Positions 18,158 through 27,741 are shown, numbered from the stretch's first letter. The stretch is 64,000 bases of DNA from Agrobacterium salinitolerans (GCF_002008225.1 NZ_MRDH01000016.1:92132-156131), one strand, 5' to 3'. Notes: generated by a model from the sequence alone, not told the origin. Translations and numbers: made by a program.

Positions 18158-19629
18158 CGATACTTACCTTCAAACTGGGCGCGAAACTCGCGGCCACCCT
18201 TTGCCTGCCGTTTCTTCTTGGCAGCTGTGTCACGGCCGCCCAGTATGCGTCGCGCGACGCCGGTTTCACCAATGTTTCGGCCAGGACATCCGAGGCGACG
18301 GGAAAACAGGCGGTCTGGGTGCAGAACCGGACCGAGGCGCAGGCGACGCAGGCCCGCGTTAAATCGCTGATGGCAGAGAGCAAGACCCTTGATGTCGAGA
18401 CGGCGGTGCAGGTTGCGCTGCTGAACAACAAAGGCCTTCAGGCGGCCTATGCCGATCTCGGCGAATCCGCCGCCACCGCATGGCAATCGACCATGCTGAT
18501 CAATCCGCGGATCGGCATCGGGCTGACGGGGATCGGCACCCCAGGTCTCAGGGCCTACAAGGCGATCGAAGGTGTCGTCGTCACCAATATTCTGGCGCTC
18601 GCCACCCTCAAGAAAAATGTCGAGATCGCCGATACCGGTTTCCGTAAGGCGCAGCTTGGCGCCGCGCTGAAGACGCTGCAACTGGCGTCTGATACCCGCC
18701 GCGCCTGGATCACCGCAGTGGCGGCATGGGAAAATGTCGGCCAGCTGGCGCAGGCACAGACCGCGGCGGATGCCGCCTCGGAACTTGCCGTCAAGCTTGG
18801 GGAAGCGGGTTCGCTCAACAAGGAAGGCCAAGCCCGCGAGCAGGTCTTTTACGCCGAACTGACGGGCCAGATCGCCAAGGCGCGGCTTGAGGCCCGCCTT
18901 GCCAAGGAGGAACTGACGCGGCTGATGGGACTGTGGGGCGCCGACATCGAATACACCATTCCCAACCGCCTGCCCCCGCTTCCGAAGGCGCTTGCCAAAC
19001 GGGACATGATCGAGGCCGAGGCGCTGCAGCGCCGCGTGGACCTGCAGATGACCAGGCTCGATTTGGAGGCAACCGCCCGATCGTTCAAGCTCACCGAAGC
19101 CACCCGATATGTGACCGATCTCGAAATCCGCTCCGGCTTCGAGACCGAACGCGAGCTGGAGGATGGCGAAAAACACAAGCAGACAACCGGCAATGCAGAG
19201 CTGGAATTCGTCATTCCGATCTTCGATTCCGGTCAGGCACGCATGCGGGAATCCGAACTCGCCTATATGCGTGCGGCGAACCTGCTGGCGGAAAAGGCGG
19301 TCAATGTCCGCTCGGAAGCCCGCTCCGCCTATCAGGCCTATCGCTCAAATTACGACATCGCCCGACACTACCGCAACAGCGTGGTGCCGCTGCGCACCAA
19401 AATCGAGGAGCAGTCGCTGCTGACCTATAATGGCATGATCACCAACACCTTCGAGCTTCTGGCCGACAGCCGGGAAAAGGTCAGTTCCAACCTGCTGGCC
19501 ATCAATGCCAAACGCGACTTCTGGCTCGCGGAGGCCGGCCTCGCTCCCGCCATCTACGGGGGAGGTACGGGTGCTGCGGCAGGTGCGGAGACCGAGGTTG
19601 CCGCCGCTGGCGGCGGTGGCGGACACTGA
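18154..19629 (+). CDS. TolC-family outer-membrane factor (lipoprotein)
   Basis: This 491-residue protein has a lipobox (FLLGSC), long helical stretches with the internal duplication typical of TolC/OprM factors (LDVETAVQVALLNNKGLQAA; FELLADSREKVSSNLLAINA), and a glycine/alanine-rich C-terminus. It should form an outer-membrane trimeric channel. Unlike usual cases, no periplasmic adaptor or inner-membrane RND pump is encoded beside it, so it must pair with a remote pump or have another role in copper export. It is 14 bases upstream of the multicopper oxidase gene. Confidence 0.85.
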   Translation: MTILTFKLGAKLAATLCLPFLLGSCVTAAQYASRDAGFTNVSARTSEATGKQAVWVQNRTEAQATQARVKSLMAESKTLDVETAVQVALLNNKGLQAAYADLGESAATAWQSTMLINPRIGIGLTGIGTPGLRAYKAIEGVVVTNILALATLKKNVEIADTGFRKAQLGAALKTLQLASDTRRAWITAVAAWENVGQLAQAQTAADAASELAVKLGEAGSLNKEGQAREQVFYAELTGQIAKARLEARLAKEELTRLMGLWGADIEYTIPNRLPPLPKALAKRDMIEAEALQRRVDLQMTRLDLEATARSFKLTEATRYVTDLEIRSGFETERELEDGEKHKQTTGNAELEFVIPIFDSGQARMRESELAYMRAANLLAEKAVNVRSEARSAYQAYRSNYDIARHYRNSVVPLRTKIEEQSLLTYNGMITNTFELLADSREKVSSNLLAINAKRDFWLAEAGLAPAIYGGGTGAAAGAETEVAAAGGGGGH

Positions 19630-19643
19630 GAAAGGAAATCACC

Positions 19644-20993
19644 ATGTTCAATAGAAGAAACTTTCTGGGTGTCGGCGCCGCCATGGTCTCCTCGGCGGCC
19701 TGGGCGAAAACATCCAACACCAGCCTGCCGGAAGCGGCCGTGATGGAAACGGCCGCGACCCAGGCCCCGGTCAAGCCCACTACCGGCCCCGATTACAACC
19801 CTGTGGTCACGTTGAACGGCTGGACCCTGCCCTTCCGGATGAACAACGGCGTCAAGGAATTCCACCTTGTCGCCGAGCCGGTGGAGCGCGAAATGGCGGA
19901 GGGCATGACCGCCCGTCTCTGGGGTTATAACGGTCAGTCGCCCGGCCCGACCATCGAGGCCGTCGAAGGCGACCGGGTGCGTATTTTCGTCACCAACAAG
20001 CTGCCGGAACATACGACGATCCACTGGCACGGCATGATCCTGCCGTCCGGCATGGATGGGGTGGGCGGCCTGTCGCAGCCGCATATTCCTGTCGGCAAGA
20101 CCTTCGTCTACGAGTTCGACCTCGTGAAATCGGGCACCTTCATGTACCACCCGCATTCGGACGAGATGGTGCAGATGGCGATGGGCATGATGGGTTTCTT
20201 CGTTGTCCATCCGAAGGACCCCACCTTCATGCCGGTAGACCGCGATTTCGTGTTCCTCCTCAACGCCTTCGACATCAACCCCGGCGCCTCCGTTCCCAAG
20301 ATCATGACGATGACGGATTTCAACCTGTGGGCATGGAACAGCAGGGTGTTTCCGGGCATCGATCCGCTGGTGGTTTCCAAGGACGACCGGGTGCGCGTGC
20401 GCGTCGGCAACCTGACCATGACCAACCATCCGATCCACATGCATGGTTACGATTTCGAGGTGACCTGCACGGATGGCGGCTGGGTGCGGCCCGAGGCGCG
20501 CTGGCCGGAGGTTAGCATCGACATTCCCGTCGGCGCCATGCGCGCCTACGAATTCGACGCCAAATATGTCGGCGACTGGGCGATCCATTGCCACAAGTCG
20601 CACCATACGATGAACGCCATGGGACATGACGTCCCGACCTTCATCGGCGTCGACAAGAAGGCTGTCGCAGAGAAAATCCGCAAGGTGCGGCCGGAATATA
20701 TGCCGATGGGCACCGCCGGCATGGCCGATATGGGCGCGATGGAAATGGAAATCCCTGAAAATACCGTACCCATGATGACGGGTTGGGGGCCGCACGGCCC
20801 GATCGAAATGGGCGGCATGTTCTCCGTGGTGAAGGTCCGCGAAGGCATCTCCGCGGGCGATTACTCAGATCCCGGCTGGTACGAAAATCCGCCCGGAACC
20901 CAGGCCTGGGAATGGACCGGCACGTTGCCGGATACGACCAAGACCAATGACCCCAAAACGCAGATCACGCCGAAACCGATGAAACACGGCTGA
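19644..20993 (+). CDS. Multicopper oxidase (CopA/CueO-like), Tat-exported
   Basis: The 449-residue protein begins with a twin-arginine type leader (NRRNFLGVGAAMV). Type-2/3 copper ligands are visible in IHWHGMILPSG, YHPHSDEM and NHPIHMHGYDF, and the type-1 site in IHCHKSHHTMNAMGH. A Met-rich stretch (MGTAGMADMGAMEMEIPE) near residue 360 may hold extra Cu(I). It probably oxidises periplasmic Cu(I) to less toxic Cu(II). AAAGGA lies 8 bases before the ATG. It lies between the outer-membrane factor and the cupredoxin gene on the same strand. Confidence 0.9.
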   Translation: MFNRRNFLGVGAAMVSSAAWAKTSNTSLPEAAVMETAATQAPVKPTTGPDYNPVVTLNGWTLPFRMNNGVKEFHLVAEPVEREMAEGMTARLWGYNGQSPGPTIEAVEGDRVRIFVTNKLPEHTTIHWHGMILPSGMDGVGGLSQPHIPVGKTFVYEFDLVKSGTFMYHPHSDEMVQMAMGMMGFFVVHPKDPTFMPVDRDFVFLLNAFDINPGASVPKIMTMTDFNLWAWNSRVFPGIDPLVVSKDDRVRVRVGNLTMTNHPIHMHGYDFEVTCTDGGWVRPEARWPEVSIDIPVGAMRAYEFDAKYVGDWAIHCHKSHHTMNAMGHDVPTFIGVDKKAVAEKIRKVRPEYMPMGTAGMADMGAMEMEIPENTVPMMTGWGPHGPIEMGGMFSVVKVREGISAGDYSDPGWYENPPGTQAWEWTGTLPDTTKTNDPKTQITPKPMKHG

Positions 20994-21047
20994 TCGCGCA
21001 GCCACACACACCCACAAGATCCCTCACCAAAATCAAGGAAATATGGA

Positions 21048-21524
21048 ATGACCAAACTGAAAATTGCACTGCTTCTTGCCGCTCTCGCCACGCCCGCCCT
21101 TGCATCGGGCACTCATGGCGGCGGCCATGAAGCGATGGCGATCGGTGAACCGGGCGACAAGGCCAAGGTGACCCAGACCATTCAGGTGACGATGAAGGAA
21201 ACGCCTGATGGAAAGATGGTGTTCACGCCCACCAAATTCGAATTCAAAAAGGGCAAAACGGTTCGCTTCGCCGTGAAGAATGTCGGCGAACTGGACCATG
21301 AATTCATTCTCGACGAACAGAAGGCCAATCTGGAGCACAAGGCCGCCATGGAGAAGGCTCCGGAAATGGAGCACGACAATCCGAATGCGATCAGCCTCGC
21401 GCCCGGCGAAAGCGGCGAAATCATCTGGAAATTCACCAATGACGGCATGTTCGAATTCGCCTGCCTGAAGCCCGGACATTACGAGGCCGGCATGCGCGGC
21501 GATCTCAAAGTTTCTGCAAAGTAA
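21048..21524 (+). CDS. Periplasmic cupredoxin-domain copper-binding protein
   Basis: The 158-residue protein has a cleavable signal peptide (ALLLAALATPALAS) and a His-rich start to the mature part (GTHGGGHEAM). It carries a plastocyanin/azurin-like fold with type-1 copper ligands: His in GELDHEF, then Cys, His and Met in FACLKPGHYEAGM. It likely carries or buffers copper for the neighbouring oxidase. A 54-base gap separates it from that oxidase, and AAGGAA precedes the start. Confidence 0.88.
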   Translation: MTKLKIALLLAALATPALASGTHGGGHEAMAIGEPGDKAKVTQTIQVTMKETPDGKMVFTPTKFEFKKGKTVRFAVKNVGELDHEFILDEQKANLEHKAAMEKAPEMEHDNPNAISLAPGESGEIIWKFTNDGMFEFACLKPGHYEAGMRGDLKVSAK

Positions 21525-21547
21525 CCCGGCAACAAAGGAATCTGACC

Positions 21548-21832
21548 ATGAAGACCCTCGTAAAAATCGCCGTTGCAACGGCACTCCTGCTCACCGCTCC
21601 CCTCAGTGCATTCGCGGAAGAATTCACCAAGGGAACGGTCAAAAAGGTCGATACCGCAGCCAAGAAGGTCACCATCATCCATGAAGAACTGAAGAACCTC
21701 GACATGCCGGCCATGACGATGGTGTTTCGCGTCAAGGACGATGCGATCCTCGCCAAGCTCAAGGAAGGCGCCAATATCGAGTTCGTCGCCGAACGCGAAA
21801 ACGGCAAGCTGGTCGTCGCCCAGGTGAAATAA
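21548..21832 (+). CDS. CusF-like periplasmic copper-binding protein
   Basis: The 94-residue protein has a signal peptide (ALLLTAPLSAFAE) and a small OB-fold domain with the CusF-type Cu(I) motif: His in IIHEEL followed by MPAMTM. CusF proteins hand Cu(I)/Ag(I) to CusCBA-type pumps. The tryptophan that caps copper in E. coli CusF is not at the usual place; a Phe (MVF) follows the motif. Last gene of the copper run; a hairpin follows. Confidence 0.88.
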   Translation: MKTLVKIAVATALLLTAPLSAFAEEFTKGTVKKVDTAAKKVTIIHEELKNLDMPAMTMVFRVKDDAILAKLKEGANIEFVAERENGKLVVAQVK

Positions 21833-21845
21833 GACATCGGCAGTT

Positions 21846-21880
21846 GCACACGCCTGTGAGAGATCCGCACAGGCGTGTGC
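21846..21880 (+). terminator. Hairpin after the copper operon
   Basis: GCACACGCCTGTG and CACAGGCGTGTGC form a perfect 13-bp stem with a 9-base loop, 13 bases after the CusF-like stop. No T-run follows, so it may terminate with Rho or only stabilise the 3' end. Confidence 0.65.
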
Positions 21881-22043
21881 GATACGATGGTAAAGAAGCC
21901 ACGGGATCGCAGATTTTCCCGAGCTGGCATCATCCCTAAAGCTGATCCATTCCAGCATGCTGCGGCCCTGTTTCCGCGCTTCCAGGCGCAACGCTGCTAA
22001 TGACGAGGCGAAGAAAACAGCTTTCCCTCTTGCAGCCGTCGCC

Positions 22044-23564
22044 CTAACCTCGGGCGGGTTTTCGCGCCGGACCGAAGATCATGAAACTGATGGCGGCAAG
22101 GAACCAGACGCTGATGCCGGCATAGAGCATGACCAGCCCGAACCCGTCCGCAAGCGCGCGATGGACGAGTTCTTCCAAAATCCCCTGCGCCGAGGCGCCG
22201 GCAGTTCCTGCCGCGATCTTTTCCGCCAGCGACTGCACTTCATGCACATCCGCACCGGAAGGCAGGTTTGCCCAAAGCGAAGCCTGGACGCCCTCGACCA
22301 GAATAAAGCCCATGATCGGGATGTTGATGGCGAGCGAAATCATCCGTGCGCTCATGTCGATGCCCGAGGCCATGCCGGAACGGGCGGGAGAAACCGCACC
22401 CGTGGTGGTGTTGGTGACGGGCGTATTGGTCAGCCCCAGCCCGATACCGGCGAGGATGCAGCCGGGCAGCATGGTGAGCCAGCTCGCATTTTCGATGCCG
22501 CTTCCCAATTTCATCAGCATAAAACCGAGGCCGATGGTGAATAATCCGGCCGGAACGACGAGGAGCGGCTGGTAGCGCAACGACAGGCGCTCCGCCAAGG
22601 GCGGCATCACCAGCGCTGGCAGCGTATAGGCAAGCAGGCCGAGGCCGGCGGTGACGCTGTCATAACCGAGGCCAGCCTGAAACCAGATCGGCAGATAGAT
22701 CATGAATGGCCAGAAGCTGATATTCATCGCCGCAGAGCCGATGATCGCCCCCGAAAAAGGCCTGATGCGGAAGACGGAGAAATCGAACATCGGTCTTGAA
22801 CTAAGCTTTTCAGCAATCACGAAGGCGATGAAGCTTGCCAGAGAAATGCCAAGGATCAGAAGCGCCGTCGGGCTCACAAAACCGAGCGCGGGTCCCTGGG
22901 TGATGAAAAAGGCAAGGCAAAAAACGGCGACCGAAAGCGTGACCATGCCGGCAAGATCGAGACGCGCCGCCTCCGGATCACGCGATTCCCCAACGCTGCC
23001 GGCGGCAAGCAGCCATGTTCCCGCGCCGAGCAGGACGTGAACGAGGAAAACCCATTCCCAGCTCCAAAGCGCAACGATGACGCCGCCTACGATTGGGCCG
23101 AAGCCCAGCCCCATGCCCGAGACGACACCCCACCACCCGAACGCCATGCCGCGTTCACGTGCCGTGCGGAACTGATGCGACAGGATGGCGATCTGGCACA
23201 CCAGCATCGCTCCGCCGCTCAGCCCCTGAAGGAAACGGGCGCCGATCAGCACCGAGACGTTTTCCGTCATTCCGCAGGCCAGAGAGGAGAGTGCAAAAGC
23301 GGCGATGCTGGCGATGAAGACACGTTTGCGACCGAAGCGATCTGCCAGCGCCCCCGTCGCCATCAGCACCATCGTCACGCCGATCGTGTAGGCGTTCATG
23401 ATCCACTGAAGCTGGCGGAAATCCGCATGCAGCACCTGTTCGAGTGTTGGCAGGATCGCCGGAACGCTGGAAATTTCCAGCCCGAACATCAGGGCGGAGA
23501 GGCAAACGGCAGCGAGCGCCATGGCGCTTCTGCTGTTTGCTGGTGCGGTAACGGCAAGGGTCAT
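22044..23564 (-). CDS. DHA2-family MFS drug exporter (14 TM)
   Basis: The 506-residue protein has about 14 hydrophobic helices, the A motif GALADRFGRKRVF after TM2 and a C-like motif GFGPIVGGVI in TM5. These features mark EmrB/QacA-type proton-driven exporters. No EmrA-like adaptor is adjacent. It is divergent from a LysR-type regulator whose start is 131 bases away, the usual arrangement for a substrate-inducible pump. The substrate is unknown. It converges with the copper operon. Confidence 0.88.
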   Translation of the reverse strand: MTLAVTAPANSRSAMALAAVCLSALMFGLEISSVPAILPTLEQVLHADFRQLQWIMNAYTIGVTMVLMATGALADRFGRKRVFIASIAAFALSSLACGMTENVSVLIGARFLQGLSGGAMLVCQIAILSHQFRTARERGMAFGWWGVVSGMGLGFGPIVGGVIVALWSWEWVFLVHVLLGAGTWLLAAGSVGESRDPEAARLDLAGMVTLSVAVFCLAFFITQGPALGFVSPTALLILGISLASFIAFVIAEKLSSRPMFDFSVFRIRPFSGAIIGSAAMNISFWPFMIYLPIWFQAGLGYDSVTAGLGLLAYTLPALVMPPLAERLSLRYQPLLVVPAGLFTIGLGFMLMKLGSGIENASWLTMLPGCILAGIGLGLTNTPVTNTTTGAVSPARSGMASGIDMSARMISLAINIPIMGFILVEGVQASLWANLPSGADVHEVQSLAEKIAAGTAGASAQGILEELVHRALADGFGLVMLYAGISVWFLAAISFMIFGPARKPARG

Positions 23565-23694
23565 TCTTCAGCCTTTCATGGGTCGGTCCGCCACTGCGAA
23601 AACCGGTCTGTGGAGGAGGTACGCTAGACAAAGCTTGACCATAACTGAATTGGATGATTGGCTATTTCAGAGACAACAAATTGGAATGATCGAT

Positions 23695-24546
23695 ATGAGC
23701 ACGCTGGATGTTGAGGCCGTCGAGGCCTTCGTTGCCATCGCCGATATGCAGAGCTTCACCCGTGCTGCCGAAGCGCTCGGTACCACCCAGGGCGCCATCA
23801 GCGTCAAGCTCAAGCGGCTGGAAGATAGGCTCGGCCAGCGGCTGCTCGAACGCACGCCGCGCTCCGTGCGGCTTTCAGCGCAGGGCGCGGTGTTTCTGGC
23901 CCCCGCCCGCGAGTTTCTCGCCGCGCATGATCGGGCGCTGGCGGGTCTTTCCTCGCCGCGCCGCCGCTTCAGCCTTGGCATTGCCGCCCACGTTGCGGGA
24001 CCGGAGGTTCCGACCCTGCTTGCACGTCTCAACGACCACGACCCCGGGCTCACGATTGAAGTGCGCATGGATCATTCCCGATCCTTGCTGGACGCCTTCG
24101 ACCGTGGGGAGATCGATGCCGCGATCATCCGGCGTGAGGATGACCGGCGCGACGGCGAAGTGCTCGGACCGGAACATTTCGGCTGGTATGCGACCCCGCA
24201 ATTCGAATATCGTCGGGGTGAACCGCTGCGGCTGGCGGCGCTCTCACCCGCCTGTGGCGTGCGTGACATCGCCACCCGCGCCCTGGATGCGGCTGCGATT
24301 GCGTGGACGGAAGTGTTTCTCGGCGGCACATCGTCGATGGTGACCGCCGCCGTCTCGGCGGGCCTTGCGGTTTCCGCCTTCTCCTGCCGTCTTGCGCCAC
24401 CCGGCACCGTGGAGGTCAGCCAGCGTTTTGGCCTGCCGCCACTGCCTTCCACGGAAATCATCATGTTCTCGACCCTGACGGACGGCAGATCTCGGGAAGC
24501 GTTACGCACACTCGCCGCGGCATTTCGCGAGCACCGCCCAGCATAA
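23695..24546 (+). CDS. LysR-family transcriptional regulator (divergent to MFS pump)
   Basis: The 283-residue protein has an N-terminal HTH (VAIADMQSFTRAAEALGTTQGAISVKLKRLEDRLGQ, residues about 10-45) and an effector-binding domain. I start at ATG 23695 (MSTLDVEAVEAF), the canonical LysR N-terminus; the track of open frame upstream to 23521 overlaps the MFS gene and is not LysR-like. It probably controls the divergent exporter through sites in the 130-base gap. Confidence 0.87.
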   Translation: MSTLDVEAVEAFVAIADMQSFTRAAEALGTTQGAISVKLKRLEDRLGQRLLERTPRSVRLSAQGAVFLAPAREFLAAHDRALAGLSSPRRRFSLGIAAHVAGPEVPTLLARLNDHDPGLTIEVRMDHSRSLLDAFDRGEIDAAIIRREDDRRDGEVLGPEHFGWYATPQFEYRRGEPLRLAALSPACGVRDIATRALDAAAIAWTEVFLGGTSSMVTAAVSAGLAVSAFSCRLAPPGTVEVSQRFGLPPLPSTEIIMFSTLTDGRSREALRTLAAAFREHRPA

Positions 24547-24669
24547 TCACTATGGTCCCGCAGATTGGCGTCGCCTGCTTGTCGACAATTCCCGGCAGAA
24601 AATTTAGCATCGGACGAAAAATGAAACGGCCGATGCTTCTCTCGGTCCAATCGCCGCAGCGGAGACTTC

Positions 24670-25452
24670 ATGTCACTTCCCCAGAAAATCGGCTTTATCG
24701 GAACCGGCGCCATCACCGACGCGATGGTGCGTGGCCTGCTCGCGAAGCCCGCCGCCGTTCCACATGTGATGGTGTCACAACGCAGTGCCGATATTTCCGC
24801 CAGGCTTGCCGCCGATTTCCCACAGGTGATCGTCTCTGGCGATAATCAGGCAATCGTCGATGGCTGCGATACCGTCATGCTGGCTATCCGGCCGCAGATA
24901 GCCGAGGAAGTCATTCGGCCTCTCCGGTTCCAGGACGCGCAGAAAGTCATCAGCGTCGTTGCCGCAACCGGCCGCGAGACGCTTGTGGACTGGATCGGCG
25001 CGGATGTGCGTCTCGCCCAGGCGATCCCGCTGCCCTTCGTCGCCCGGCGCAAGGGCGTCACCGCCATTTATCCCGCCGATACGGATACGGCTGCAATCTT
25101 CAACGTGCTTGGTAATGCGGTGGAATGCGAGACGAAAGCGGAATACGATCTTCTGGCCGCCGCCAGCGCGCTGATGGCCACCTATTTCGGCATCATGCAG
25201 ACAACGACCGAATGGTTGGCTGAAAACGGTCTGCCAGAAGAAAAGGCCCGTTCCTATATTACTCCCCTCTTCGCCGGTCTCTCCGAGGTGGCGGTATTGG
25301 CCGGAAGCAAGGCTGATTTTAGCGAGACCAGCCGCGAATTCGCCACCAAAGGCGGCCTCAACGAGCAAGTGCTGCTGGACTTTAACGGCAAGGGAGGTTC
25401 AAGGACTCTGAAAGAAGCATTGAGCCGCGTGCTGGAGCGGATTACGCAATAG
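24670..25452 (+). CDS. Pyrroline-5-carboxylate reductase-like protein
   Basis: The 260-residue protein has the NAD(P)-binding motif IGFIGTGAITDAMVRGLL at the N-terminus and the P5C reductase dimerisation region (ITPLFAGLSEVAV). It would reduce pyrroline-5-carboxylate or a related imine. The family's usual C-terminal motif (PGGTT) appears altered (TKGGLNEQVL), so it may be a paralog of the housekeeping ProC with another substrate. It stands alone, with convergent neighbours and a shared terminator. Confidence 0.82.
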   Translation: MSLPQKIGFIGTGAITDAMVRGLLAKPAAVPHVMVSQRSADISARLAADFPQVIVSGDNQAIVDGCDTVMLAIRPQIAEEVIRPLRFQDAQKVISVVAATGRETLVDWIGADVRLAQAIPLPFVARRKGVTAIYPADTDTAAIFNVLGNAVECETKAEYDLLAAASALMATYFGIMQTTTEWLAENGLPEEKARSYITPLFAGLSEVAVLAGSKADFSETSREFATKGGLNEQVLLDFNGKGGSRTLKEALSRVLERITQ

Positions 25453-25479
25453 CCGGATAGTTGCAGCGGCAATAACAAA

Positions 25480-25501
25480 AAAGGGACCTTTCGGCCCCTT
25501 T
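25480..25501. terminator. Bidirectional terminator between ProC-like and MFS genes
   Basis: AAAGGGaCC-tttc-GGcCCCTTT forms a 9-bp stem with one mismatch. It is followed by a T-rich run on the plus strand and by AAAA-derived Ts on the minus strand. It lies between two convergent stops. Confidence 0.75.
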
Positions 25502-25506
25502 CTGTC

Positions 25507-27105
25507 TTATGCCTTCCCCGGACGATTGATTGTGAGGAAGTGCCGCACGACAGGCTTTTCCAGCCCGGAATGATAAGCCAGCACCTTGCCCTGCAAATCC
25601 GCATCAGCGTGGGAAACCCGCTTGTGCTGGCGCAGATGCTCGGCCCAGGATTCCACCATGAACCATTCAACGATCTTTTGGGGATCGGCGGAGTCTTCCG
25701 TCACACCCCAACCATAGGCGCCATCGCGGCGACGTTCCTGGGAAAGTTCGTCCAGCGCATGCAGGAAAGCCGAGCGGTGATGCTTTTCGACATTATATTC
25801 GATCAGGATCAGAACCGGGCCGCGATCATGGGCGACCGGCTCGGCAACGAGCGGTTCAGGCCAATGGTTGGACGGCACCATATCCGCATCGCCCGCAGGC
25901 AATTTCAGGCGGTGCATGACGACGCCCGCAATCAGCAATCCCGCAGCGCCAATCAGCAACGCACCCGGAACGCCTGTCGCTTCACCAACAGCGCCCCAGC
26001 CAAGGCTGCCGACCGTCATCGCGCCATTGAAGACGGTGAGGTAAACGGCAAGGCCACGGCCGCGCACCCAGTTCGGCAGAACCGCCTGGGCGGCACCATT
26101 CAGCGTGGTCAGCGCCGTGATCCATGCGCCACCGAGGAAGAGCAGGATGATGATGGCAAGCCACTTTGGCGGTGCGAAGGACAACCCCGCCATGACGAGC
26201 GCAGTGGTGAGAGCCGCACCCAGCAGCAGGGCATCGGCATCGAAACGGCCGCGCAGCTTCGGCATGATCAGCGCGCCGCCAATGGCGCCGGCGCCGACGG
26301 CACCGAGCAGGATGCCATAGAAGCTCGCATCGCCGCCGAGCAATTGCCGGGCGACCAAAGGCAACAGCGCCCACACAGCACTGGCAAATGCAAAGAAGAT
26401 CGCAGCCCGCAGCAGGACGACATGCAGTGGCCGGCTGGCGCGGGTGTAACGAAGGCCTGCCCGGAAAGCGCCGAGGAAACCTTCGGCCAGCGCATCGTCG
26501 GCGTTCTTCACCCGCGGCCACCACAATAGGGCGGCGATGACAATGAAATAGCTGGCAACGTCGGCGCCATAGGTAACGGCCGCACCGAAGGCCGCAAGCA
26601 GAATGCCGCCGGCGGCAGGACCGATGGAGCGGGCGATGTTGATGCCGAGCGAGTTCAGCGCCACGGCGCTCTTGATATCCTCACGCTTCACCAGTTCCGG
26701 CACGATGGCCTGCCACGTCGGGCCCATCAGCGCCGCACCGATACCGCCGAGGAAGGTGAGCCCGATCAGGGCGCTGACGGATAGAAGTCCGGTGTGAGCA
26801 AGAACCATGAGGGTGACGCTGACCGAGGCCAGCAGAAGCTGCACCGCGATCAGGAATTTGCGGCGGTCGAGAATATCCGTCAGCACGCCGGCCGGGATTG
26901 CCAAGAGAAAGATCGGCAGCGTCCCTGCCGCCTGAACCATGGCGACGGCCGCCGGCGAGGCTGAAAGATCGGTCATCAGCCATGAACTGGCGACATCGCG
27001 CATGAAGCTGCCGGTATTGCCAAGCACCGTCGCCGCCCAGAGGACGGCGAAAACCGGTTGAGCAAGGGGAGCAAAGCTGCTCGCGGAGGATTTTGCGGCA
27101 CTCAT
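25507..27105 (-). CDS. MFS_3-type (EntS-like) transporter with C-terminal soluble domain
   Basis: The 532-residue protein has 12 predicted helices, beginning FAPLAQPVFAVLWAATVLGN and with the LTDILDRRKFLIAVQLLL loop. It ends in a soluble domain of about 110 residues (LILIEYNVEKHHRSAFLHAL ... YGWGVTEDSADPQKIVEWF). That domain has the ferredoxin-like appearance of antibiotic-monooxygenase (ABM) folds and is a normal part of Pfam MFS_3. Its stop converges with the ProC-like gene. Its start overlaps the DoxX gene by 4 bases. It is probably the exporter at the end of a catabolic or detoxification cluster read from 31853 leftwards. Confidence 0.85.
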   Translation of the reverse strand: MSAAKSSASSFAPLAQPVFAVLWAATVLGNTGSFMRDVASSWLMTDLSASPAAVAMVQAAGTLPIFLLAIPAGVLTDILDRRKFLIAVQLLLASVSVTLMVLAHTGLLSVSALIGLTFLGGIGAALMGPTWQAIVPELVKREDIKSAVALNSLGINIARSIGPAAGGILLAAFGAAVTYGADVASYFIVIAALLWWPRVKNADDALAEGFLGAFRAGLRYTRASRPLHVVLLRAAIFFAFASAVWALLPLVARQLLGGDASFYGILLGAVGAGAIGGALIMPKLRGRFDADALLLGAALTTALVMAGLSFAPPKWLAIIILLFLGGAWITALTTLNGAAQAVLPNWVRGRGLAVYLTVFNGAMTVGSLGWGAVGEATGVPGALLIGAAGLLIAGVVMHRLKLPAGDADMVPSNHWPEPLVAEPVAHDRGPVLILIEYNVEKHHRSAFLHALDELSQERRRDGAYGWGVTEDSADPQKIVEWFMVESWAEHLRQHKRVSHADADLQGKVLAYHSGLEKPVVRHFLTINRPGKA

Positions 27106-27542
27106 TTGCCTGTTCCTTTCGTGAGATCGATTGCGGCGACGATGATGAAGGCACCGGCAAGGCCAAGATGCTCGAAGAAGGCGTTGGTGGCCATCATGCG
27201 GTCCATGCCAGGCGCCATTTCCCAGAAGCGCAAAGCGATGAAGGTGGCCAGAAGCGTGAAACCTGCAAGCGCCAGCGCACCGGCCCAGCGCAGGAAGCCC
27301 GACACGACCAGAGTGGAGGCGGTAAGCTCAAACAGGATGACGACGACAGCGAATGCGGCCGCCGGCTGAAGGCCAAAATGGTTCATTTCGGCGATCGCGC
27401 CGGGAAAGTCGAAGATCTTGGTCAGCGGCCCCTGAATATAGGCAGAGCAAAGCGCCAGAAGCGCAAGGGTCTTTGTGGTGGGGGCGGCAACGACATTTGC
27501 TAGGAAGCCGCGAAGTCGAAGGGTTGAAGATGGCTCGGTCAT
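27102..27542 (-). CDS. DoxX-family membrane protein
   Basis: This 146-residue protein has four hydrophobic helices and the DoxX pattern (SAYIQGPLTKIFDFPGAIAEM; GFTLLATFIALRFWEM). DoxX proteins are inner-membrane proteins linked to quinone or thiosulfate oxidation and oxidative stress. It overlaps the MFS gene by 4 bases. A possible promoter region of about 200 bases lies upstream, with a GCAATATT element also found beside the cluster's LysR gene. Confidence 0.85.
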   Translation of the reverse strand: MTEPSSTLRLRGFLANVVAAPTTKTLALLALCSAYIQGPLTKIFDFPGAIAEMNHFGLQPAAAFAVVVILFELTASTLVVSGFLRWAGALALAGFTLLATFIALRFWEMAPGMDRMMATNAFFEHLGLAGAFIIVAAIDLTKGTGK

Positions 27543-27741
27543 TTTTTGCTCCTGCGATCTGGCCGGTCGGTTCGAGCGGCGCTGCGTTCATCTGATGGAG
27601 CGATATTGGCGCAAAGGATTACCGCCAACAATTGCATCAATAGTTTCGATATAATTGTTATTTTCGCAATATTGAGTTTGCGGTCGATTTTCATGCCAAC
27701 GGGCGGCGGCATGTGCCGCCCGTTGGGTCTTTAAGATCGGC

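Noticed and set aside
19554..20795. 413-codon minus-strand open frame opposite the multicopper oxidase
   Set aside because: His/Arg/Asp-rich shadow of a Met/His-rich gene; copper ligands are on the plus strand.
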